A program made the translations under genes and the position numbers. Below are positions 1 to 5,253 of a DNA stretch of 8,126 nt, one piece after another; position 1 is the stretch's first letter, and every line of letters starts with the position of its first letter. Source of the stretch: Tannerella sp. (GTDB lineage: Bacteria > Bacteroidota > Bacteroidia > Bacteroidales > Tannerellaceae); NCBI GenBank assembly GCA_031277235.1, contig JAITMT010000067.1, forward strand, positions 1 to 8,126, written 5' to 3'. A model generated the notes under the pieces. That model had not been told where the DNA came from. It saw only the letters and a program-made list of their open reading frames with translations, and made no database searches.

Positions 1-320
1 CAGCCTATCCCGAAACATTCGGACCGGACATGGTGTACAATGCGCTTAACTTCATTCTCGGATGCCATCCGGGTTCCAATACGGCGTCTTTCGCTTCGGG
101 CGTAGGCGTGAAATCCGCCATTCCGGGCTACGGGCTGAACCGCGCCGACTGGTCGTATATTCCCGGCGGAGTGGTGTCGGGCACGGCTTTGATTCGTCCC
201 GACTTCCCGGAACTGCTGGAGTTTCCCTACCTCTGGCAGCAGGTGGAATATGTGCTGGGAGGCGGCTCGTCACATTACATGTTTTTGGTTTTGGCGGCGC
301 AGGAGATGCTGGGAAAGTAA
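1..320 (+). CDS. Glycoside hydrolase family 9 (endoglucanase-type), C-terminal end only
   Basis: This is the last 105 codons of a gene that enters from the left; the frame begins at base 3 and ends with TAA at 318-320. The visible peptide contains NALNFILGCHPGSN, then GVG, NRADWSYIPGGVVSGTALI, and ends with WQQVEYVLGGGSSHYMF. This order matches the C-terminal part of the GH9 (alpha/alpha)6 barrel as found in Bacteroidota, where 'LG.NP' is followed by a glycine-rich loop and then a catalytic-acid region. The glutamate at 246-248 (QQVEY) lies where the family's proton-donating Glu is expected; that alignment is from memory. Members usually cleave beta-1,4-glucans or related plant polysaccharides and are exported, but the signal peptide and N-terminal domain are outside the window, so substrate cannot be judged. 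A weak hairpin follows the stop codon. Confidence 0.8.
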   Translation, partial: AYPETFGPDMVYNALNFILGCHPGSNTASFASGVGVKSAIPGYGLNRADWSYIPGGVVSGTALIRPDFPELLEFPYLWQQVEYVLGGGSSHYMFLVLAAQEMLGK

Positions 321-342
321 TAAAAGAGAGCCTCCCCCCTGC

Positions 343-366
343 CCACTCCTCAAGTGGTTTTCTTTT
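343..366 (+). terminator. Weak Rho-independent terminator after GH9
   Basis: CCACT (343-347) can pair with AGTGG (353-357) around a 5-nt loop, and the stem is followed directly by TTTTCTTTT. It lies 23 bases after the GH9 stop. The stem is only five pairs, so the call rests on position and the T-tract. Confidence 0.4.
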
Positions 367-384
367 AGAGTGTAGAGTGTAGTT

Positions 385-570
385 GGAGGGAGGGCTGTCA
401 AGTTCTATTCCCGTAGGGAATATCGCCCGGTAGAAAATGTATTCCGTTGTTGGATGCATTCCGTACGGAATGTAGGCTGTGTGTGGATTACCTTTCTACC
501 GAGCGATACATTCCGTACGGAATGCTCAAGTAATACCAAATTTATTTTAGAACTTGACATCTCTGCCTAA
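385..570. repeat. 186-bp palindromic foldback element, copy 1
   Basis: First of two head-to-tail units. Outer inverted arms TGTCAAGTTCTA (396-407) and TAGAACTTGACA (548-559) pair perfectly. A middle pair of arms lies at 423-436 and 493-506 with one C/A mismatch. Three small palindromes of the ATTCC(C)GTA(C)GGAAT type sit inside: around 406-422, 457-472 and 509-524. There is no coding sequence. The layout is that of a non-autonomous foldback or MITE-like element, or a large REP-like element; I cannot name the family. Confidence 0.85.
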
Positions 571-756
571 GGAGGGAGGGCTGTCAAGTTCTATTCCCGT
601 AGGGAATATCGCTCGGTAGAAAATGTATTCCGTTGTCGGGTGCATTCCGTACGGAATGCAGGCTGTGTGTGGATTACCTTTCTACCGAGCGATACATTCC
701 GTACGGAATGCCCAAGTAATACCAAATTTATTTTGGAACTTGACATCTCTGCCTAA
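571..756. repeat. 186-bp palindromic foldback element, copy 2
   Basis: Directly abuts copy 1 with the same period and 180 of 186 identical bases; all six differences are transitions. Here the middle arms (609-622 and 679-692, TCGCTCGGTAGAAA and its complement) are perfect over 14 bp, and the central palindrome TGCATTCCGTACGGAATGCA (641-660) is perfect over 20 bp. The outer arms (582-593 and 734-745) have one T/G pair. The repeat stops at GCCTAA (751-756), but the following GGAGGGGGAGC resembles the start of another unit. Confidence 0.85.
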
Positions 757-797
757 GGAGGGGGAGCAATTACAGTTTTATTTCGCAAATCCGAACG

Positions 798-922
798 ACC
801 TCAGTAGCCAGGTGCGATATATTTATAAACCTCAATACCTCATTTATTTACAGCAAAAGCCGACAAAAGAATGAGGTAATGAGATGACGGGGAGGGATAA
901 TGCAATTTCTTGCTACTGAGGT
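798..922. repeat. Nested foldback sequence
   Basis: Outer arms ACCTCAGTAGC (798-808) and GCTACTGAGGT (912-922) are exact inverted repeats of 11 bp. Inside them, CTCAATACCTCATT (831-844) pairs with AATGAGGTAATGAG (870-883) at 13 of 14 positions. The content between the arms is AT-rich and non-coding. The nested inverted layout suggests the relic of a small mobile or foldback element, different in sequence from the 186-bp units. Confidence 0.5.
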
Positions 923-985
923 TGTTTTGTTTATAAAATTAGGTAAAAAAGAGGTTTGGGATGCAAGTGAAACGATAGAATTTAA

Positions 986-1015
986 GAGCCTCCCCAATCC
1001 CCCCTCCGAAAGAGG
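986..1015. repeat. CT-rich GAGCCTCCCC...CCTCCGAAAGAGG motif
   Basis: GAGCCTCCCC followed by CCCCCTCCGAAAGAGG, with a small CCTC/GAGG hairpin at its end. Related strings occur at 328-340 (GAGCCTCCCCCC) and, on the other strand, at 754-768 (CTAAGGAGGGGGAGC). From memory, motifs of this kind are common intergenic repeats in Bacteroidota. Confidence 0.45.
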
Positions 1016-1027
1016 AAAACAGACACG

Positions 1028-1077
1028 AAAGCACGAAAAAGTCTCAAAAGGGAATTTTCGTGCTTTTTATTTTTTTT
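1028..1077 (+). terminator. Hairpin with T-tract (terminator-like repeat)
   Basis: AAAGCACGAAAA (1028-1039) and TTTTCGTGCTTT (1055-1066) form a perfect 12-bp stem with a 15-nt loop, followed by a run of thymines to 1077. It has the shape of a plus-strand intrinsic terminator, but no intact gene lies just upstream, so it may instead be a dispersed intergenic repeat. Confidence 0.45.
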
Positions 1078-1172
1078 ACGTTAAAATTGAACATTTTCTT
1101 TTTGAAAATAAAACATTGCTTCTCTTTGTCCTCAAATCGGTAAGAGTTTACGAAGATGAAGACTAATCGGCG

Positions 1173-1338
1173 ATGGATTTTGAAACACTGAGTGAGTACG
1201 ACAAAGATTTGAAACGGAACGGAATCCGGATTCCGATTGATTTACGCATATTTTTAAACGGAACAGCGTATCGTTTTTATTGAACTTTACCACAAAAACG
1301 AGAAGGATAACGAGGACAGGAACAGGATTTTGTTACAC
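1173..1338 (+). pseudogene. Decayed RelE/ParE-like toxin gene
   Basis: Starting at ATG 1173, the first frame reads MDFETLSEYDKDLKR, typical of the N-terminus of small Bacteroidota RelE/ParE-superfamily mRNA-interferase-type toxins. From about 1222 the +1-shifted frame reads ESGFRLIYAYF, a TAA at 1255-1257, then TEQRIVFIELYHKNEKD, NEDRNRILLHF. This is the typical C-terminal half ('SGFRliYayfe...IvFiELYHKndKenEdr.RI'). The middle of the toxin, roughly 50-60 residues, is missing. The gene therefore carries a deletion with frameshift near 1215-1224, where CGGAACGGAA is a short direct repeat, and a nonsense codon that one G-to-T change (GAA to TAA) would explain. The shifted frame stays open to 1417, overlapping the end of the convergent hydrolase gene. 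No antitoxin gene is recognised upstream. Family assignment rests on remembered sequence patterns; the broken state is directly visible. Confidence 0.7.
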
Positions 1339-1339
1339 T

Positions 1340-2395
1340 TTACGCAGTTAACTTTTCTTCCGCCGCCAGCATCATCAACAAAAACGCCTGCGCTTCGGTG
1401 GATGTTCCCGGCGCGTTGAAAGTCGGCGAGCCTGCCGCTCCCTGCAGGTAGCCGTATTCGTCCACTTTGGATAATGCGCCCGCTTTCATTTGCCGGGCAA
1501 ATTCCAGATATTCTGCATCAATTGCGCCCGATTTTACGCTTTTGAATATGGCAAAAGCCGCCATTTGCGCAAGGTTGGTTTCGACAAAGGAATCCGCTTC
1601 GCCCACAAAATCATTGAATAAACCGTCGGGAAGCACGGCGGCTTGCAATCCGTCGAGCAATTCTACGAGGTAAGCGGAAATTTCAGTTTTATATGCCTGT
1701 TGCTCAGCCGGCAGCAATTCGTAAATAATGGCAAATGCCGCTGCCGCCCAGCCATTGCCGCCACCCCAGCAATGAGCGTTGATGAAGCGGTTTTCGTCGT
1801 CGCTCCACCGGTGGGAAAACAGTTTTTTGTCCGCGTTCCACAAGCAGTCCCGGTATCCGCGAATCTGTTTCAGGCATTCGTCGTAATCCCCGTATGCCGC
1901 CAGAAACGGCGGGAGCATGTAAATGGAATCACTCCATATTTCCCGGTGATTATTAACGTGATATACCGTTCCGGCGTCATTTCTCGGCGCGGTATTCTTG
2001 CAGTAGTTGTACAACCGGTCGGCAGCCTGTTTATACCTTTCATCGCCGAACAGTTCGTGGCATTTCAAAATTCCGTATCCCGCCGCAACGGGGTCGGTAA
2101 CATTGTTGTCGGAGCCGAGCATGCAGGTGCGACCGTCGGGCGCTTGCCGCAGCACCGCCTCGTTCACCAGCAGGCGAAGCATTTCATAATCGGCGCATTC
2201 AATCATTGCCTGTATGGCAGTTCCCTGTTCCCACGATGCGCGTTGCATGGCTAACATGGCGTTTTTTGCTTTTTCGGCAAGCGAAGTTACCGGTTGCGTT
2301 TTTGCAGGCGAAGTTCCGGACAAACTACAACTTCCAAGCATCGCTCCGGAAAATGCCAAAGAAGTATTGCGAAGAAAATGACGGCGGTTTATCAT
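1340..2395 (-). CDS. GH88/GH105-type unsaturated glucuronyl/rhamnogalacturonyl hydrolase, Tat lipoprotein
   Basis: 351 aa from ATG at 2395. This start is chosen over a TTG eight codons upstream because it puts the twin-arginine motif NRRHFLR at residues 3-9, and the TTG lies within the -7 box. A hydrophobic stretch and lipobox LGSC follow (Cys23), so the protein is probably Tat-exported and lipid-anchored. The body fits a six-hairpin (alpha/alpha)6 glycosidase: RASWEQGTAIQA early, TDPVAAGYGIL with Asp101, WSDSIYM with Asp156, WGGGNGW at 210-216 and GTSTEAQAF near the end. Asp101 and Asp156 match positions of the paired aspartates known for GH88/GH105. These enzymes hydrate the 4,5-unsaturated uronic acid left by polysaccharide lyases on pectin, rhamnogalacturonan or glycosaminoglycan oligosaccharides. 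The substrate cannot be fixed from sequence and no lyase gene is in view. The gene lies 126 nt downstream of lptC with its own probable promoter. Confidence 0.8.
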   Translation of the reverse strand: MINRRHFLRNTSLAFSGAMLGSCSLSGTSPAKTQPVTSLAEKAKNAMLAMQRASWEQGTAIQAMIECADYEMLRLLVNEAVLRQAPDGRTCMLGSDNNVTDPVAAGYGILKCHELFGDERYKQAADRLYNYCKNTAPRNDAGTVYHVNNHREIWSDSIYMLPPFLAAYGDYDECLKQIRGYRDCLWNADKKLFSHRWSDDENRFINAHCWGGGNGWAAAAFAIIYELLPAEQQAYKTEISAYLVELLDGLQAAVLPDGLFNDFVGEADSFVETNLAQMAAFAIFKSVKSGAIDAEYLEFARQMKAGALSKVDEYGYLQGAAGSPTFNAPGTSTEAQAFLLMMLAAEEKLTA

Positions 2396-2416
2396 AGATT
2401 TAATTATAAATTGGGA

Positions 2417-2450
2417 CAAAGGTAAATATTTTTTTCAGATTTCCCTCCAA
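2417..2450 (-). promoter_or_regulatory. Probable Bacteroidota sigma promoter of the GH88/105 gene
   Basis: On the minus strand TACCTTTG (2424-2417) is a perfect TAnnTTTG -7 box, 21 nt before the ATG at 2395. A TTGG at 2450-2447 lies 22 nt upstream of it as a poor -33 candidate. The position rules out translation from the TTG at 2419. Confidence 0.5.
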
Positions 2451-2521
2451 TGGAAGATAAAAGTTCTACCGAAGGAGATTCGGAAATTTTATCAATGATA
2501 ATATTAGCCGGAGCAATGGAC

Positions 2522-3127
2522 TTACTGCAAACTATCCGCAACGGCAATACTGTCGCCCGGCACGCGGCGTTTATCCTCAAACGGTATGTCCACATCATGC
2601 GCATGATAGATTTCCCATTCGCTCACGTCCCGGTTGGAACGGAAACCGATGCCGTTTTCGACAAATCCATCCGGTCTTGTTATTTTGATATAGGCGTCGG
2701 AATACATGATACCCTTCATATCGTCAATAAACATTTGCGACGTCTGAAAACGCTCACCTTCGAAATTGGAAATATCAACGTTCCCGTCCAGTCGCCATAA
2801 TTTTTGCCGCTCATAATAGTAGGCTGTGTCTGCCCGGATGCTGGCTTCGACGTTGAACACGGAATCGAATTTTTCCAGGTATCCGCCATCGGGAAAAAAC
2901 TGGTAAGGTTCTTTTGCCAGTCCGAACATCAGCCAGGTTTGCGCAATGATTTTATAGCGCGTAGTGCCCGAATCCGAAATAAACGAAACCACGTTCGTTG
3001 ATTTATACGTGTAGGTCGAATCGGGATTGAATGCTATTTCAATTTGTTCCCGCTTTTCGCTTCCGCAGGAAAGGACGCCGGAAAGTGCCGCGGCGACAAG
3101 CAGCAATATGACGGGCTTCCGAAGCAT
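2522..3127 (-). CDS. lptC: LPS export ABC transporter periplasmic protein LptC
   Basis: 201 aa from ATG 3127, which overlaps the stop of the preceding gene in TGATG, so translation is probably coupled. A basic N-terminus and hydrophobic core end in the lipobox VLSC with Cys21, so this LptC is likely lipid-anchored rather than held by a transmembrane helix as in Escherichia coli; that form is usual in Bacteroidales. The conserved core is clear: SFISDSGTTRYK (48-59), W64, EPYQFFPDGGYLEKFD (73-88), ADTAYYYERQKLWRLDGNVDI (99-119), FEGERFQTSQMF, IMYSDAYIKI (140-149) and GFRSNRDVSEWEIY (160-173). LptC passes lipopolysaccharide from the LptB2FG inner-membrane complex towards LptA. Residues after about 181 are a short acidic tail. 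It is the last gene of the operon with coaX and the barrel gene. Confidence 0.9.
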   Translation of the reverse strand: MLRKPVILLLVAAALSGVLSCGSEKREQIEIAFNPDSTYTYKSTNVVSFISDSGTTRYKIIAQTWLMFGLAKEPYQFFPDGGYLEKFDSVFNVEASIRADTAYYYERQKLWRLDGNVDISNFEGERFQTSQMFIDDMKGIMYSDAYIKITRPDGFVENGIGFRSNRDVSEWEIYHAHDVDIPFEDKRRVPGDSIAVADSLQ

Positions 3128-4380
3128 CAATTCACTTTGAATTTGAAGAACCACAGTTCGTTGAAGGTATAACTCAGCGTGATACGGGCATAATCTTCCC
3201 GAATCATTGTTTTTACGTCGGGCAGGATTTTTACGTATTCAAAAGAAAAATTGATGTAGGAAATGCGGTTGTTGAGCGGGGTGGTGGGGATGCCGACGCC
3301 GAGCGACGCGCCGAGTTCCCTGTAGCCGTTGCCGTTGATATTGATGTACGAATTGGTGTAATTCACGCCGGCTCTGTATCTCATGCGGTTATAGAGCGGT
3401 CGGGAATAGAGGTTCGGCAGATATTCAAAACCGGCGGCGATTTTCAGCCGGTCGTTGAAATTGTCCGTAGCGCCGTTGAAGGTGATTTTGCTCCATTCCT
3501 GATACGAGACGTCGGCGGCGATGATGAACTTGTCGTCTCTGGCGTATGTGAAACCGATGCCGTATTCGGCAGGCAGTTCGTAAATCCTGTCGGTAGTGGT
3601 GTCCGCCGTGGTTTGCGTCTGACCGTTGCTGATGGTTTGTATGTTTTCGTTTTTCAAACCGTTTTTGGGAGAAAAAATAAGTCCCACCACCAGATTGTCG
3701 GTTTTACTGACGGGATGCGTATATTGCAGTCCGAAATCGAAATCCAGATCATAGACTCTCAATCTCCTGCTATTGATGACACTGAACGGATTGGATGAGC
3801 CGTATCCGGTTGTGATGCCATTGTTGAGATTTCCGAAAAGATAATTCAGGTTGGCGCCGACAGCCAGCCGTTTTTTCCAGACGTCCACCGACAAACCGCC
3901 GTACAACTGATTGATACCTCCCGTACCGATGTAGGCTTCCGAATAGAGAAGCCCGTCCGTTTCGCCGCTGTTGAAGAAACTGTATCCCACCGACGAAAAC
4001 GGCAGCAGCCCCACGCTCAACGCAATTTGCTTGTGCAGCGGGAATTGCATTGCCATGTAATCAACGTTTCCGTTGAAATCGCGCTGCTTGTTCGTGCCGT
4101 CGCTGAACCACGACATTTGCGCCGTGGCGCCGAAGTCGAACAGGAACGTCATCGAGTCCATGCTCGAATAGGAAGCGGGATTCATGGGGTTAATCTGTCT
4201 CGGCGAACGTAAACCGATGCCGATTCCTCCCATGGCTCTGCCTGCACCGACGGAATGGTCGGACATTCTGCCGTAGCCATAGCGCGTGTAGGGCGAATTT
4301 GTACTGTTTTGCGCATATGCCGAAAGACTCATCAGAGCCATTAAGGATATGATTACTAACGATTTATTCTTTGTCTGCAT
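3127..4380 (-). CDS. Outer-membrane beta-barrel protein (FadL/OmpP1-like) between coaX and lptC
   Basis: 417 aa. A signal peptide covers residues 1-23 with probable cleavage after AYA. The mature part starts with SPYTRYGYGRM and a glycine-rich segment (AMGGIGIGLRSP, 49-60), then NPMNPASYSSMDS (64-76) and FLFDFG. This arrangement is reminiscent of FadL/TodX-type barrels, whose N-terminal region carries an NPA motif. The rest alternates polar and aromatic residues in about a dozen likely strands, with repeated Gly-Tyr-Asn turns, and ends in FNELWFFKFKVN. It should sit in the outer membrane, perhaps as a channel for hydrophobic substrates; the substrate is unknown. Its first 17 nt overlap the end of coaX and its stop overlaps lptC, so the three are co-transcribed. 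This barrel commonly accompanies coaX and lptC in Bacteroidales, from memory. No Shine-Dalgarno is obvious. Confidence 0.75.
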   Translation of the reverse strand: MQTKNKSLVIISLMALMSLSAYAQNSTNSPYTRYGYGRMSDHSVGAGRAMGGIGIGLRSPRQINPMNPASYSSMDSMTFLFDFGATAQMSWFSDGTNKQRDFNGNVDYMAMQFPLHKQIALSVGLLPFSSVGYSFFNSGETDGLLYSEAYIGTGGINQLYGGLSVDVWKKRLAVGANLNYLFGNLNNGITTGYGSSNPFSVINSRRLRVYDLDFDFGLQYTHPVSKTDNLVVGLIFSPKNGLKNENIQTISNGQTQTTADTTTDRIYELPAEYGIGFTYARDDKFIIAADVSYQEWSKITFNGATDNFNDRLKIAAGFEYLPNLYSRPLYNRMRYRAGVNYTNSYININGNGYRELGASLGVGIPTTPLNNRISYINFSFEYVKILPDVKTMIREDYARITLSYTFNELWFFKFKVN

Positions 4381-5095
4381 TGTATTCTAATATTCTGTTT
4401 AATCCAATTAAAACTAAATTCGGGTCTGCAAAGGTGTGATTTTTTAATCGTTTTTCAAAATATTGCGCATGTCCGCCTGTTAAAAAAACATAAAAATCAC
4501 GGTATTGCGTTTTGAAAAAATCAATGTATCCGTCCATTTCAAAAACGACGCCGTTTACCACGCCTGCCATGATGGCTTCGGCAGTGTTGGAGCCGATAAA
4601 CGGTACTTTTTCCGATTCCTGCACCAGCGGCAATCTTCCCGTGAAATGATGCAGTGCGCGGAAGCGTGTGGTCAGTCCGGGAGAAATGTTTCCGCCTGCG
4701 TAAACTCCCTGGGAATCAATAAATTCGTAAGTGATAGCCGTACCCGCATCAATGACTAAAAGATTGCTGTCCGGCTTCAAAAAGTTGGCTCCCGCGACGG
4801 CTGCCAGACGGTCTTTTCCCAGCGTGGCAGGCGTTTCGTAGGCATTTTTGATCGGGAGAGGCGTATTTTCGTCCAAAAAAATCAGGCGCGAAACAGCCGT
4901 TTTCAACTGTTCAACAAAAAAGTTTTCAACATCTACGACCGACGAAATGATAGCCTGCCTAATATTCTTATTTTCAAGCAATTGCTCGACAATTTCATAA
5001 TCGCCCGCATCGCCCGAAACAAATACCGCTATCCGTCCGTTTTCAAAAACAGCCGCTTTTATTTTTGTATTTCCCTGTTCTACAATGAGATTCAC
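4364..5095 (-). CDS. coaX: Type III pantothenate kinase
   Basis: 243 aa, a usual CoaX length. It phosphorylates pantothenate with ATP, the first step of coenzyme A synthesis, in the cytoplasm. Motifs in order: VEQGNTKIK (5-13), the phosphate-binding motif, with Glu6 where most families have Asp; LGKDR (92-96), the GxDR pantothenate-site motif; VIDAGTAITYEF (114-125) with the catalytic Asp116; GGNISPGL (134-141); and TGGHA (206-210). The fold belongs to the ASKHA superfamily, and enzymes of this type are typically insensitive to CoA feedback and need a monovalent cation. The start is GTG at 5095, supported by an AAGGAG 11 nt upstream and by the conserved N-terminal motif at residue 5. It is the first gene of a three-gene operon read from the promoter at 5122-5152. 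Confidence 0.92.
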   Translation of the reverse strand: MNLIVEQGNTKIKAAVFENGRIAVFVSGDAGDYEIVEQLLENKNIRQAIISSVVDVENFFVEQLKTAVSRLIFLDENTPLPIKNAYETPATLGKDRLAAVAGANFLKPDSNLLVIDAGTAITYEFIDSQGVYAGGNISPGLTTRFRALHHFTGRLPLVQESEKVPFIGSNTAEAIMAGVVNGVVFEMDGYIDFFKTQYRDFYVFLTGGHAQYFEKRLKNHTFADPNLVLIGLNRILEYNADKE

Positions 5096-5106
5096 GTTTT
5101 TATCTG

Positions 5107-5112
5107 CTCCTT
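5107..5112 (-). promoter_or_regulatory. Shine-Dalgarno of coaX
   Basis: AAGGAG on the minus strand, separated by 11 nt from the GTG at 5095. Clear Shine-Dalgarno sequences are rare in this window, so it helps to fix the non-ATG start. Confidence 0.5.
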
Positions 5113-5121
5113 TTTCAACTG

Positions 5122-5152
5122 CAAAGATACGGCGATTTGCGGGGATAACAAA
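5122..5152 (-). promoter_or_regulatory. Promoter of the coaX-barrel-lptC operon
   Basis: On the minus strand TTTG (5152-5149), a spacer of exactly 19 nt and TATCTTTG (5129-5122) match the Bacteroidota primary sigma consensus TTTG-N19-21-TAnnTTTG. The -7 box ends 26 nt before the coaX GTG, leaving a leader of about 20 nt. It is the best promoter in the window. Confidence 0.75.
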
Positions 5153-5221
5153 ATGAAGTGTTGAAAAATTTTTAAGTGTTTTTCATTTTTATTACGTTTT
5201 TTTTTGTAATTATGCGCCCGA

Positions 5222-5252
5222 TTTCGAGACTTTAACTATAAAAATATATTTG
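5222..5252 (+). promoter_or_regulatory. Possible promoter abutting the DUF5020 start
   Basis: TTTC (5222-5225), a 19-nt spacer and a perfect TATATTTG (5245-5252) lie on the plus strand, but the -7 box ends one base before the ATG at 5254. Transcription would have to start at or inside the first codons, so this is either a leaderless arrangement or an AT-rich coincidence. Confidence 0.25.
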
Positions 5253-5253
5253 T

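Larger units (their letters stand above)
321..1172. other. Repeat-rich intergenic region without an intact gene
   Basis: About 850 bases between the GH9 stop and the toxin remnant hold no ORF that I accept as a gene. The content is a weak terminator, CT-rich motifs, two tandem 186-bp foldback units, a second nested foldback and a 12-bp hairpin with a T-tract. Open frames at 623-874 and 900-1166 run through these repeats, have no recognisable domain, and the first one begins inside a repeat unit. Confidence 0.7.

Noticed and set aside
385..756. CRISPR-like direct repeats
   Set aside because: There are only two long adjacent copies without spacers; the structure is a tandem foldback, not an array.
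623..874. 83-aa open frame on the plus strand
   Set aside because: It starts inside the second 186-bp unit and runs through repeat and AT-rich spacer. There is no domain and no promoter.
900..1166. 88-aa open frame ending just before the toxin remnant, considered as an antitoxin
   Set aside because: Its middle is translated CT-rich motif and hairpin. Only the last dozen residues could be coding, and they match no antitoxin pattern I know.
1643..2254. 203-aa open frame opposite the GH88/105 gene
   Set aside because: It is an antisense shadow; the hydrolase on the other strand has catalytic motifs and a promoter.
2404..2604. 66-aa minus-strand frame between lptC and the hydrolase
   Set aside because: It overlaps lptC in another frame, has no domain, and its end covers the hydrolase promoter.
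3128..3154. Upstream alternative start for lptC
   Set aside because: It would lie inside the barrel gene and spoil the lipoprotein signal. ATG 3127 in TGATG fits both.
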